Shown: in pieces, positions 25,320 through 34,365 of the stretch | How the letters are laid out: each line of letters opens with the position of its first letter | How positions within the stretch are numbered: the first letter of the stretch is position 1 | Assembly (NCBI RefSeq): GCF_001951155.1 | Contig: NZ_CP016359.1 | Coordinates: 3,620,001-3,684,000, forward strand | Length of the DNA: 64,000 bases | Origin: Christiangramia flava JLT2011 | Lineage (GTDB): Bacteria; Bacteroidota; Bacteroidia; Flavobacteriales; Flavobacteriaceae | Direction of reading: 5' to 3' | Position numbers and translations under genes: made by a program | Notes under the pieces: generated by a model | The model's database searches: none | What the model was told of the DNA's origin: nothing | The model's input: the letters and a program-made list of their open reading frames with translations, nothing else

Positions 25320-28235
25320 TTATAGAATTGCTTTCCGAAGGATACTTACCGGGTGCTGCGCCTTTCTTCCCGTGCCGTCAAAGATCTGATGGCGACAACT
25401 GGTTCCGTTAGCCGAGATGATCGTGGTTTTTTCCGCTTTTCGAACAGCCGGAAATAGCGAATTTTCCCCAATACGCATGGAAATCTCGTAATGTTCCTTC
25501 TCGTAACCGAACGATCCGGCCATCCCGCAACAGCCAGAAGGAATAATTGTCACCTTATAATTCTTCGGAAGGTTCAAAATATCAAAGGTCCTGGAACTAT
25601 TGGAAAGTGCTTTCTGATGACAGTGCGCATGAATCTTAATCTGGGCTTTTTTAGCCGTAAACTGGGAAGCCAAAATATTTCCTGCTGAAATCTCCATTTT
25701 CAGAAATTCCTCGATAATGAAACTGTTTTTGGCCAGCTTTTCAGCTGCAGTTCTGTCTTCAGCCAATCGAAGATATTCATCCCTGAAACTTAGTATTGCA
25801 GAGGGTTCGATCCCGATCAACGGACTTTCAGAAGTAATCAGGTCTTTAAAAATCTCGATGTTCTGGTTAGCCAGTTTTTTAGCTTCTGTCAAAAAACCTT
25901 TTGAAAGAAAACTGCGCCCGCTCTCCGGGTGATCGATCATCTCCACCTGGTAATTCAGTTTTTTAAGCAGCTGCAGCGCATCTTTTCCTACGGAAACATC
26001 GAGGTAATTCGTGAATTCATCATTAAAAAGATACACCGTTTTAATAGGGTTTCCAACCTTTAATTCCTGCTGATGTTTTTTAAAATAAGCCGCTAGCGTT
26101 TGTTTGCCCACTTTTGGTAATTCCCTTTCCGGTGCAACACCCATAACTTTTTTGGCTACTCCAGATGTGAGCTTATTGCTGAAAATAAAACGGGAAAGCT
26201 TCGGAATTTTTGCCGCTTTTGCATTATATGCCGAAATATTCGCAAAGGTCTTATCCCTGAGATTTGGCTTATGAGTCTGATGATATTGGTGCTGAAATTC
26301 AGCTTTGAGAGCGGCCATATCCACGTTAGAAGGGCACTCGCTCTTACAACCTTTACAACTAATGCACAGATCCAGTACCTCTTTGAGTTCATGGTGATCG
26401 AATTTATTCGGTTTATCGGAGTTAGTCAGGAATTCCCGTAAAGCATTGGCACGTGCCCGCGTGGTGTCTTTTTCGTCTTTGGTTGCGCGATAACTGGGGC
26501 ACATAGTACCACCAGCTTCCACTGATTTCCTGCAATCTCCACTTCCGTTACATTTTTCCGCCAGCCTCAAGATCCCTTCAGAATCTGAAAAATCCATCAA
26601 TGTCTGGATCTCAGGTTCTTTTCTATCCGGAGTGTACCGCAAAAAGGTATCCATCGCGTCGGCATTAACGATCTTTCCGGCGTTGAAAATATTCTTGGGG
26701 TCGAACGTGAATTTAAGATCCTTCAGAAGACTGTAATTATGCGAACCGATCATCTTTTCAATGAACTCAGCCCGCAAACGCCCATCACCATGCTCCCCGC
26801 TGAGAGAGCCGTTATATTTTTTAACCAGATGCGCTACATCTTCCGTGATCTTTCGGAAAAGCTGTACTTCCTCAGCCTTCTTGAGATTCAAAATTGGACG
26901 TAGATGCAATTCTCCCGCCCCGGCGTGTGCATAATAAACCGCCTTCTGATCATATTTTTTCATGATCTCGCTGAACTCTTCAATATAATTCGCCAGCACT
27001 GGCAGCGCGACAGCCGTATCTTCGATACAGGCCACGGCTTTCTTATCACCCACAATATTTCCTAGCAATCCAAGTCCCGCCTTCCGAAGATCCAGAGCCA
27101 TTTCGATCTCCTCGGCATATAACACCGGAGCCGCATAAGATAATCCTGATTTTTTCAAGGTCTCCTGCAAGCGGCTTACCATATTCTGGAGTTCCACTTC
27201 TGAATCTGCGCGCAATTCCAGCATGAGAATCGCTTCCGGGTCTGCCTGTATAAAAAACCTGTTTTCGCGATATTTCAGGTTCTGCTTGGTGCAATCCAAG
27301 ATCACCTTATCCATCATCTCACAAGTGTACAGCGGGTGCTCCATGGCAGGAACCACGTCCAGCATACAGGAATTAATGCTGGGATAGTGAGAGGCGATCA
27401 TGGCTGAAAATTTTGGCGGCAGCGGGTCTAATTGCAGTTCAATTTCAGTCATAAATAGCAAAGTCCCCTCGCTTCCGGCGATAAGCCTGCACATATTGAA
27501 CCTCGAATCTTCTTCCGAAAAAACTTCGTTATACAGTAACTCATCCAGCGCATATCCTGTATTGCGGCGGTGTAAACTGCGCGGAGGAAATTGTTTCTGA
27601 ATCTCCTCGCGGTTCACCGGGTTGTTTAAAATCTCATAGATCTTTCGGTAAACAGACCCTTCCAGTGAAGACAGTTCCATTTTAGCTTCAAAATCTTTCC
27701 GGCTTATTTCCCCAAATTCCACCAACGATCCGTCGCTTAAAAATCCTTTGATTGAAACGACCTTATCACGGGTGGTACCATATTTAATAGAGGTCGTTCC
27801 GCTCGAATTATTCCCAACCATCCCCCCAATCATGCACCTGTTGGAAGTTGAGGTATTGGGTCCAAAAAAAAGCTCGTGCTTCAGAAGTTTTCGATTCAAA
27901 TCATCCCGAATGACACCTGGTTGTACTCTAACCCGATTTTGGTTGGTGTCAATTTTGATCACATCTGTAAAATACCTGGAAACATCTACCACGATTCCAT
28001 TCCCGGTACATTGCCCTGCAAGCGAGGTTCCCGCGGTTCTGGGAATAAGTGAAATTGCATTTTCCGAAGCGAACAGGATCAGAGACTGTAGGTCACTATC
28101 GTCTTTTGGGTAACAAACGGCCTCGGGGATTTCCCGATATACCGAAGCATCGGTGGCGTAAATAGATTTTCGAAGGAGATCGGTATGGAATTCTCCTTTA
28201 AATTGCTTCTTCAGGGATTGAAAATTCTGCTTCAT
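25320..28235 (-). CDS. FAD-binding and Fe-S oxidoreductase (D-lactate/glycolate dehydrogenase-like)
   Basis: A 971-residue flavoprotein. FAD_binding_4 domain near the N-terminus ('PRTAGTSLAGQCTGNGIVVDVSRYF' region, 'VQPGVIRDDLNRKL', 'GGMVGNNSSGTTSIKYGTT'), FAD-oxidase C-terminal cap (about 270-540, 'LSGEHGDGR' with the catalytic His), a 4Fe-4S segment ('NGSGDCRKS', 'CISCKGCKSECPSNVDM') and a cysteine-rich CCG domain ('HCHQKALSNSSRT', 'PSGCCGMAGSFGYEKEHYE'). This is the D-lactate/2-hydroxyacid dehydrogenase type that passes electrons to the quinone pool. The exact substrate is uncertain. The frame opens at GTG 28259, but a -7 element overlaps it and ATG 28235 is preferred. Confidence 0.85.
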   Translation of the reverse strand: MKQNFQSLKKQFKGEFHTDLLRKSIYATDASVYREIPEAVCYPKDDSDLQSLILFASENAISLIPRTAGTSLAGQCTGNGIVVDVSRYFTDVIKIDTNQNRVRVQPGVIRDDLNRKLLKHELFFGPNTSTSNRCMIGGMVGNNSSGTTSIKYGTTRDKVVSIKGFLSDGSLVEFGEISRKDFEAKMELSSLEGSVYRKIYEILNNPVNREEIQKQFPPRSLHRRNTGYALDELLYNEVFSEEDSRFNMCRLIAGSEGTLLFMTEIELQLDPLPPKFSAMIASHYPSINSCMLDVVPAMEHPLYTCEMMDKVILDCTKQNLKYRENRFFIQADPEAILMLELRADSEVELQNMVSRLQETLKKSGLSYAAPVLYAEEIEMALDLRKAGLGLLGNIVGDKKAVACIEDTAVALPVLANYIEEFSEIMKKYDQKAVYYAHAGAGELHLRPILNLKKAEEVQLFRKITEDVAHLVKKYNGSLSGEHGDGRLRAEFIEKMIGSHNYSLLKDLKFTFDPKNIFNAGKIVNADAMDTFLRYTPDRKEPEIQTLMDFSDSEGILRLAEKCNGSGDCRKSVEAGGTMCPSYRATKDEKDTTRARANALREFLTNSDKPNKFDHHELKEVLDLCISCKGCKSECPSNVDMAALKAEFQHQYHQTHKPNLRDKTFANISAYNAKAAKIPKLSRFIFSNKLTSGVAKKVMGVAPERELPKVGKQTLAAYFKKHQQELKVGNPIKTVYLFNDEFTNYLDVSVGKDALQLLKKLNYQVEMIDHPESGRSFLSKGFLTEAKKLANQNIEIFKDLITSESPLIGIEPSAILSFRDEYLRLAEDRTAAEKLAKNSFIIEEFLKMEISAGNILASQFTAKKAQIKIHAHCHQKALSNSSRTFDILNLPKNYKVTIIPSGCCGMAGSFGYEKEHYEISMRIGENSLFPAVRKAEKTTIISANGTSCRHQIFDGTGRKAQHPVSILRKAIL

Positions 28236-28240
28236 GTACC

Positions 28241-28248
28241 CAAATTTA
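28241..28248 (-). promoter_or_regulatory. Possible -7 promoter element (TAAATTTG)
   Basis: Exact TAnnTTTG match only six bases before ATG 28235. If used, the transcript would be nearly leaderless, so this is less certain than others. Confidence 0.3.
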
Positions 28249-28315
28249 GCAGTTTTCACGGACTGCGCTTAACAGTTTTTTAAATAATATTAACAATAGA
28301 TTTGCTAGGTCTTGC

Positions 28316-28345
28316 GTTGTGAGAACGTTAATCAGTCTAAATTTG
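28316..28345 (+). promoter_or_regulatory. Promoter: GTTG -33 and TAAATTTG -7, 18-base spacer
   Basis: Both Bacteroidota sigma elements with consensus spacing; the predicted transcript starts about 18 bases before the ATG at 28369. Confidence 0.55.
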
Positions 28346-28368
28346 CTTAATAAAAAATTCAATCGAAT

Positions 28369-28869
28369 ATGAAAAAACTAGCGTTAATGGCAGCATTCAT
28401 TTTTGGAGCTGCGACTTTTAACAGTGTAACAGCCCAAGAAATTTCAGACAATGCTTTAGGTCTGAGAGTTGGAGGCGGAAATGGATATGGTGCTGAAGTT
28501 TCGTATCAAAGAGCTGTTGGAATGGATAACAACCGTTTGGAATTTGACCTTGGCTGGAGAAACGACAGCCATTACGATGCCATCAAACTCGTAGGTCTTT
28601 ACCAGTGGATTTGGAACATTGAAGGTGGTTTTAACTGGTACCTAGGTGCCGGTGCCGGTCTTGGGAATTATGACGACAACCGTCATAACGACAATGATTA
28701 CCGGGATGGTGCATTTGGTTTGATCGCCGGCGATGTGGGAATTGAATACAATTTCGACTTCCCATTGTTGTTATCACTTGACTTTAGACCGGAAATCGGG
28801 TTTTCTGATTATGTAGATCACAATGACTTCAGTCCGGATATCGCTCTGGGTATTAGATACCAGTTCTAG
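28369..28869 (+). CDS. Outer-membrane beta-barrel protein of unknown function
   Basis: A 166-residue exported protein: signal peptide 'MKKLALMAAFIFGAATF' with cleavage after TAQ, then strands rich in alternating hydrophobic and polar residues. Segments 'GLRVGGGNGYGAEVSYQRAV', 'LEFDLGWRNDSH', 'FNWYLGAGAGLGNYDD' and the C-terminal 'DIALGIRYQF' with terminal phenylalanine are typical of small eight-stranded outer-membrane barrels. The loop 'DDNRHNDNDYRDG' is long and polar. No function can be assigned. It is a single-gene unit with its own promoter and a bidirectional terminator shared with bshA. Confidence 0.75.
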   Translation: MKKLALMAAFIFGAATFNSVTAQEISDNALGLRVGGGNGYGAEVSYQRAVGMDNNRLEFDLGWRNDSHYDAIKLVGLYQWIWNIEGGFNWYLGAGAGLGNYDDNRHNDNDYRDGAFGLIAGDVGIEYNFDFPLLLSLDFRPEIGFSDYVDHNDFSPDIALGIRYQF

Positions 28870-28893
28870 GAACAATAATTTATCAGAAAAATG

Positions 28894-28925
28894 AAAAAGG
28901 TGAAGTTTAAAACTTCACCTTTTTT
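28894..28925. terminator. Bidirectional terminator between the barrel gene and bshA
   Basis: Long perfect inverted repeat AAAAAGGTGAAGTT / AACTTCACCTTTTT with a TTAA-type loop, serving both converging genes. Confidence 0.83.
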
Positions 28926-30055
28926 TATGCTAGTATTAAAGCTTTCTGATATAATTCCTCGTACATCGGAACGACCTGGTGGATGTCAAATCTTTCCGAA
29001 GCTATCCTGGCCTGTTGCTTAAAACGGGCAAGAGTATCATTATTTTCCAAAATAGAGATGGCGCCGTTAGCCATCGACTTCACATCGCCAACCTCGTATA
29101 AGTAACCGCTTTGACCGTGTTTGTTGACTTCCGGTAAACCTCCTGAATTAGAGCTTATTACGGGAACAGAGTTGACCATTGCTTCAAGAGCAGCCAATCC
29201 AAAACTTTCTGTTTCAGATGGCAGCAGGAACAGATCTGAAAAACAAAGGATCTTATCAATTTCATTGCTTTCACCCAGAAAAATCACCTTATCCTGGATA
29301 CCCAATTCCTTTACCGTCTTTTCCGCTTTCTTACGCTCTGGTCCTTCACCAACCATCATGAGCCTGGCTTTGATCTTTTTCTGAATTCGGTAAAAAATCT
29401 TAATAACATCCTTGATGCGTTTCACCTTCCGGAAGTTACTGATGTGTGTGACGATCTTTTCGTCATTATGAGCCATCAGCTCCCGTTGGCAATCTGTAAA
29501 AGCTTTAGCCTGGTATTTCGAAACATCGATAAAATTCGGAATTACTTCGATCTCTTTTTCAATATTAAAGAATCGCAGGGTGTCCTGTTTCAGGTTTTCA
29601 GAAACCGACGTTACAAAATCGCTTTTATTAATACTGAATCTCACCGCGGGCTTATAAAACGGATGATTTCCCACCAAAGTGATATCTGTACCGTGTAACG
29701 TGGTCACCATTGGCAAACTGATTCCTTCTTCTTCCAGCATCTTCTTCGCCATATAACCGGCATACGCATGCGGAATGGCATAATGCACGTGCAAAACTTC
29801 TATCCCGAAACGCTTGACCACATTTACCAGCTTACTGCTCAATGCCAGCTCATATGGCTGGTAATGAAAAAGTGGATATTCCGGAACGTTCACCTCGTGG
29901 AAATGAATATTTTCAGAAAGCTGATCCAACCTTACCGGTTGTTTATAGGTTATGAAATGGACTTCATGCCCCCTTCTCGAAAGGGCCAGGCCCAGTTCTG
30001 TGGCCACTACACCGCTACCACCAAAGGTAGGATAGCACACTATTGCGATTTTCAT
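28925..30055 (-). CDS. bshA: N-acetyl-alpha-D-glucosaminyl L-malate synthase (bacillithiol synthesis)
   Basis: A 376-residue GT4-family glycosyltransferase. The N-terminus 'MKIAIVCYPTFGGSGVVATE' and 'HEVHFITYKQPVRL' are the BshA signature, and 'HVHYAIPHAYAGYMAKKML' and the C-terminal EX7E motif in 'PSETESFGLAALEAM' complete it. It joins GlcNAc from UDP-GlcNAc to L-malate, the first step in making bacillithiol, the main low-molecular-weight thiol of many Bacteroidota and Firmicutes. bshB and bshC are not in the window. The gene begins three bases after the GH3-fusion gene, so it belongs to that operon. Confidence 0.93.
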   Translation of the reverse strand: MKIAIVCYPTFGGSGVVATELGLALSRRGHEVHFITYKQPVRLDQLSENIHFHEVNVPEYPLFHYQPYELALSSKLVNVVKRFGIEVLHVHYAIPHAYAGYMAKKMLEEEGISLPMVTTLHGTDITLVGNHPFYKPAVRFSINKSDFVTSVSENLKQDTLRFFNIEKEIEVIPNFIDVSKYQAKAFTDCQRELMAHNDEKIVTHISNFRKVKRIKDVIKIFYRIQKKIKARLMMVGEGPERKKAEKTVKELGIQDKVIFLGESNEIDKILCFSDLFLLPSETESFGLAALEAMVNSVPVISSNSGGLPEVNKHGQSGYLYEVGDVKSMANGAISILENNDTLARFKQQARIASERFDIHQVVPMYEELYQKALILA

Positions 30056-30058
30056 GCT

Positions 30059-32983
30059 TTAATTTTCAATTGCATCGTAGATCACCTGCTGGATATTCGA
30101 TCGAATATCTTCACGAATGAGCTTACGGTTATTCGAATCGGGATACACCCGGTTCGATAAAAATACATAAACTATTTCTTCCTCAGGATCGGCCCAGGTA
30201 AAAGTACCGGTAAAACCGGAATGACCAAAACTGCTTTTTGATGCACAATTACAGGTGGGTCCAGCCTCTCCGAGTTGTGGTTTGTCGAACCCCACGCCAC
30301 GCCTTACATGCTGCTCGCAATAATAACAGGTATTGTATTTTTCGATCGTTTCCGGCTTCAGCAATTTTTCGCCGCCATAAGCACCCCCATCCAGGTACAT
30401 CTGCATGATCTTGGCCACATCATTGGCATTGCTGAAGAGACCGGCATGACCACCAATTCCGCCCTGCATCGCAGCGCCCTGATCGTGAACAAAACCACGC
30501 ACCAACTGGTGTCTCCACAGTTTATCATCTTCTGTGGGAGCGATCTGAAGTGTATCAAATTTGGTTAAAGGTAAATACCCTGTATTGTTCGCACCGAGTT
30601 TTTGGTAGAGACGCTGTTGTGTAAGGCTTTGCAGGCTGGCCTGAAAATGACGTTCCAGGTAATATTTCAGTAAATAGTACGGGAGATCACTGTACAAATA
30701 TTCCCTCTTTTTCCGAAGATCACTATCCATAATCGTCTTGACGATGGTATCACCTATATCTTTCCTGATGAACATATTAATGGCCACCTGCGTATTAAAA
30801 TCGGCCGAAGCGCTTTCCTGGTAATAATCTGGCAGCAGCGTGTTTGTTTTACGGTCAATAGTCGAAATATAAAAAGGTATCCAGGGTGAAAGCCGTGCAT
30901 AATGCATCAACATATCCTGCAACCTGATATTTTTCTTGTTGGAATTGGAATACTCGGGAAACATTTCACCAATAGTGGTATCAAAGCTCAAAACGCCTTC
31001 TTCATCCAGTTGCATTACGATTGGTAAAGTAGCCAGGATCTTGGTCATCGATGCCAGGTCGTAGATCGTAGTATCTGTAACGGGAATGTCTTTTTCATAG
31101 GTTTGATACCCGTAATTTTTCTGAAAGATTACTTTTCCTCGACGGGCCACAATGATCTGGGCGCCGGGGGTCATCTTTTCATCGATGGCCACTTTCATGA
31201 TACTATCTATTTCCTGAAGTTTTTCTGAATTCATTCCCACATTTTCAGGAATCCCATAGGCCAGTCGATTAACAGTTTTAGTCTGAAATCCTGTCCCGAC
31301 TGGAAATTCATTGCGAATACTAACAGGTAATTTTCCTTTTGCTTCCGTAGCACCAAAGATCAACTGTGCCACTTTTTGCTGGGCCATCGTGTGATTCTGG
31401 TAACCTACTATAATACTTTCGATATTGGAAAAACTCTTCACATCCAGCAACGCATAAGGTTTGGTGAAGACTGACAGGATTACGCGGTTTTCCCTGGCAA
31501 TTTCATGTAACCAGACCAATTCCTGACTGCTGAATTTATACGAAGCCCACGGGCTGTTATCCGGTTTGTGAAAGCCCACCACAACTTCATCATAAGATTT
31601 CAGTTTTTCTAATAATCCAGAAAGACTGGCAGATTTCACCCAATCCACCTTGGTGTATTTCTTCAGTTCATTCAGGAAAACACTGCCGTCATCGTTCCCT
31701 AAATTGACATAGGCGATCTTTTTGTTGGTGATCTTTTTAATTGGAACTATCGCTTTATTGTTTTTCACCAGAGTGATCGCGCTTTGGAAAAGATTTTCGT
31801 TCAACGCAAAATCACGAGGCATGTTCAGGTCATGCACCAGGCTTTCGGTTTCAATAGGCTTGAAATGCTGAAGACCAACCTTGAATTTCGCCCTAAGAAT
31901 CTTTTTAACGGAAAGTGCCAGCCTGTCTTCAGTAATAATTCCATTATTGTAGGCTTCCACCAGGTTTGCCGAACTTTTGGCAATATCTTCGCTCATCAGC
32001 AGCACATCATTTCCAGCCAGGAAAGCATTCAGGTCTACTTCGCCGGGTTTATTGTCGCGAGAAACACCTTTCATTCCAAGAGCATCAGTAAATATCAGCC
32101 CCTGGAAACCCATATTTTTTTTCAGAATTCCGGTAATAATATCTTTGGAAAGTGATGCTGGCAGGCCTCTCCGTTCTTCCAGGGCCGGCACATCGAGGTG
32201 AGCGACCATCACGCTGCTCAATCCCGCTGAAATCAGCTTTTTATAAGGATAAAGTTCGATCGTATCGATTCGTTCCCGGTCAAACCCAATGCTTGGCAAA
32301 GTTTTATGAGAATCTGATTCCGTATCACCATGCCCCGGAAAATGCTTGGCTGTGCTAAGCACTTTTTCCTGGTGCATTCCAACCATAAAAGCCAGGGCTT
32401 TTTTAGTTACAATTTCCCGGGTTTCCCCAAAAGACCTATTGCCAATAATTGGATTATCAGGATTGGTATTGATGTCTACCACCGGTGCAAAGTTAAAATG
32501 CACTCCAAGTCTGCGAGCATGCCGTGAAATAGCCGCTCCAGCCTGCCTGACGAGCTGGTCATCCTGCACCGCGCCTAGTGTCATATTCCACGGAATGGCA
32601 AAGGTGCTGTCCAGTCTCATAGCCAATCCCCATTCAGCATCCATGCCTACCAGTAAAGGAACTTTGCTTTTTTGCTGAAATTCGTTGGTAAGTTTTGCCT
32701 GTTTTACGGGGCCTCCTTTGGAAAAAATGAGTCCACCAATATGGTATTTATCGATCCATTTTCGAACGCTATCAGCTTCCCGATCATTTTGCGACCAGAT
32801 ACTGGCCATATATAGCTGCCCGATCCTTTCTTCCAGGGAAAGCGAATTGTAGACACTGTCTACCCACTTTTGCTGGGCAGTAGCATCGCTCGTCTGCAAA
32901 GGATCCATGACCTGGGCCTGAAGCGAAATACTAAAAAGAAGACCGAAAAAAAATAGAAAGTTAGGGGCTTTTCTCACCTTCAT
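30059..32983 (-). CDS. GH3 glycosidase fused to a serine beta-lactamase-like hydrolase
   Basis: A 974-residue secreted protein with signal peptide (cleavage near LQAQ). The first 370 residues are a GH3 domain of the NagZ type: 'KHFPGHGDTESDSHKTLP' carries the Lys-His and the catalytic Asp/His dyad, and 'ALGMKGVSRD' the nucleophile region. A linker/GH3-C-like part follows, then from about residue 600 a class-C beta-lactamase/DD-peptidase-like domain with 'ASMTKI' (nucleophile Ser645 and Lys), a YSD second motif and 'GHSGFTGT' as third motif. It probably trims N-acetylglucosamine from peptidoglycan and acts on peptide or ester bonds in the periplasm. It overlaps the preceding gene by one base (TAATG). 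Confidence 0.9.
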   Translation of the reverse strand: MKVRKAPNFLFFFGLLFSISLQAQVMDPLQTSDATAQQKWVDSVYNSLSLEERIGQLYMASIWSQNDREADSVRKWIDKYHIGGLIFSKGGPVKQAKLTNEFQQKSKVPLLVGMDAEWGLAMRLDSTFAIPWNMTLGAVQDDQLVRQAGAAISRHARRLGVHFNFAPVVDINTNPDNPIIGNRSFGETREIVTKKALAFMVGMHQEKVLSTAKHFPGHGDTESDSHKTLPSIGFDRERIDTIELYPYKKLISAGLSSVMVAHLDVPALEERRGLPASLSKDIITGILKKNMGFQGLIFTDALGMKGVSRDNKPGEVDLNAFLAGNDVLLMSEDIAKSSANLVEAYNNGIITEDRLALSVKKILRAKFKVGLQHFKPIETESLVHDLNMPRDFALNENLFQSAITLVKNNKAIVPIKKITNKKIAYVNLGNDDGSVFLNELKKYTKVDWVKSASLSGLLEKLKSYDEVVVGFHKPDNSPWASYKFSSQELVWLHEIARENRVILSVFTKPYALLDVKSFSNIESIIVGYQNHTMAQQKVAQLIFGATEAKGKLPVSIRNEFPVGTGFQTKTVNRLAYGIPENVGMNSEKLQEIDSIMKVAIDEKMTPGAQIIVARRGKVIFQKNYGYQTYEKDIPVTDTTIYDLASMTKILATLPIVMQLDEEGVLSFDTTIGEMFPEYSNSNKKNIRLQDMLMHYARLSPWIPFYISTIDRKTNTLLPDYYQESASADFNTQVAINMFIRKDIGDTIVKTIMDSDLRKKREYLYSDLPYYLLKYYLERHFQASLQSLTQQRLYQKLGANNTGYLPLTKFDTLQIAPTEDDKLWRHQLVRGFVHDQGAAMQGGIGGHAGLFSNANDVAKIMQMYLDGGAYGGEKLLKPETIEKYNTCYYCEQHVRRGVGFDKPQLGEAGPTCNCASKSSFGHSGFTGTFTWADPEEEIVYVFLSNRVYPDSNNRKLIREDIRSNIQQVIYDAIEN

Positions 32984-33468
32984 TAATTCATAAAACGTTT
33001 GTGCCAGCTTTCTGATGCCGGAACTTCCCAGTCTGAAAGATATTCGGCTTTGTTATTTACAAGATTATTAAAGACCACAGTATTGGCTGAAACGGCCTTT
33101 TGTTTGGCCATTTTTCGGAAATCGGCCAGGCTTTTATAGGCGATGAACTCTCCCTGTTTATAAGAAACGTTCATTTTATCCAATAAGTCTACTCCGTATT
33201 CTTTTTCCAATTGCTGAATGAATTGCACAGATGCATCGATCGAGCAACCAGACGCCGAATTGACCGACTGGTCCAGGCCAATTGTAATAAAACGATTGTA
33301 TTTGATGTCGTAGGAAGCCTGAAGCTCAGAGCCGTGAACGGTCCATTTGGTAATAAAGGCGTCTAATTTACTTCTGATTTCCTGTAATTCCTCATCTGTA
33401 AATGAGCGATTTGCCTGATATATCCATACCCGTGAAGAATCGGGTAAACTTTTAAATGGTACTAACAT
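32983..33468 (-). CDS. Conserved Bacteroidota protein of unknown function
   Basis: A 161-residue soluble protein without signal peptide. I recognise the overall type as a conserved protein of Bacteroidota which is often labelled 'ABC transporter ATPase' in databases, but there is no Walker A, Walker B or ABC signature in it. Conserved-looking parts are the start 'MLVPFKSLPDSSRVWIYQANR', the 'WTVHGSELQASYDIKYNRF' segment and 'NSASGCSIDASVQFIQQLE', with a cysteine in a Ser/Gly-rich turn. It has a full promoter upstream and shares a one-base overlap (TAATG) with the GH3-fusion gene, then bshA. Confidence 0.7.
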   Translation of the reverse strand: MLVPFKSLPDSSRVWIYQANRSFTDEELQEIRSKLDAFITKWTVHGSELQASYDIKYNRFITIGLDQSVNSASGCSIDASVQFIQQLEKEYGVDLLDKMNVSYKQGEFIAYKSLADFRKMAKQKAVSANTVVFNNLVNNKAEYLSDWEVPASESWHKRFMN

Positions 33469-33491
33469 GGGTAATTTAAATTGAGTTACTA

Positions 33492-33522
33492 CAAACTTAA
33501 TTGTTTTAGTAATCTACTCAAA
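33492..33522 (-). promoter_or_regulatory. Promoter: TTTG -33 and TAAGTTTG -7, 19-base spacer
   Basis: Complete Bacteroidota-type promoter in the gap before the 161-residue protein gene, predicted to start a transcript covering that gene, the GH3 fusion and bshA. A second TAAATTTG (33519-33526) overlaps the -33 element. Confidence 0.6.
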
Positions 33523-33550
33523 TTTAGTACCGGGTTTTAACTTAGGAAAT

Positions 33551-34342
33551 TTAGAGTTCTTCTGCGTTGGCGATCATTTCAGCTACATCCATCACGGCTA
33601 TGTCACCTTCTTTTTCCTTATTCTTGACACCATCGGTCATCATGGTATTACAGAAGGGGCATCCTGCGGCAATAATTTCAGGATTCACTTCTAGGGCCTG
33701 TTCGGTTCTTTTGATGTTCACATCCTTATTTCCAGGTTCTGGCTCTTTGAACATCTGAGCGCCTCCGGCTCCGCAACAAAGACCGTTGCGCTTGCATTTT
33801 TTCATTTCCACGAGCTCCACTTCCAGTTTCCGAAGAAGATCGCGCGGTGCCTCATATTCATTATTTGCTCTTCCCAGATAACATGGATCATGGAAAGTGA
33901 TCTTTTTGCCTTTGAATTTTCCACCTTCCACTTTCAATCGGCCTTCATTCAGCAGCGATTTCAAAAACTGCGTATGGTGCATAACCTCGTAACTGCCGCC
34001 AAGACCGGGATATTCATTCTTAATGGTGTTAAAGCAATGCGGACAGGCCGTCACGATCTTTTTGATTTCGTAACCATTCAGCACTTCTATGTTCGTTGCT
34101 GCCTGCATTTGGAAAAGAAATTCATTCCCGGCACGTTTAGCAGGATCACCGGTACAGCTCTCTTCCGTGCCTAAAACGGCAAAATCTACATCGGCCTTCT
34201 GGAGCAGTTTCACAAAAGCCTTCGTGATCTTTTTCGCGCGGTCATCAAAACTTCCGGCGCATCCTACCCAGAACAAGACCTCAGGTTGTTTTCCTGCTGC
34301 CATATATTCTGCCATAGTTGGAACTTTCAATGCTTCTGCCAT
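33551..34342 (-). CDS. Fe-S oxidoreductase subunit, CCG-domain (HdrB/GlpC type)
   Basis: A 263-residue cytosolic protein with two cysteine-rich CCG domains. The first contains 'WVGCAGSFDDRAKK' and 'VTACPHCFNTIKNEYP', the second 'TFHDPCYLGRANNEYEAPRD', 'NGLCCGAGGAQMF' and 'AAGCPFCNTMMTDG'. Such domains bind Fe-S clusters in heterodisulfide reductase subunit B, GlpC and LutA. It lies 23 bases after the gene of a membrane protein with two 4Fe-4S motifs, and together they look like a membrane-bound electron-transfer module. The electron donor or substrate is unknown. Confidence 0.85.
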   Translation of the reverse strand: MAEALKVPTMAEYMAAGKQPEVLFWVGCAGSFDDRAKKITKAFVKLLQKADVDFAVLGTEESCTGDPAKRAGNEFLFQMQAATNIEVLNGYEIKKIVTACPHCFNTIKNEYPGLGGSYEVMHHTQFLKSLLNEGRLKVEGGKFKGKKITFHDPCYLGRANNEYEAPRDLLRKLEVELVEMKKCKRNGLCCGAGGAQMFKEPEPGNKDVNIKRTEQALEVNPEIIAAGCPFCNTMMTDGVKNKEKEGDIAVMDVAEMIANAEEL

Positions 34343-34365
34343 AATTATGTTTTTTGCTGAATAGT

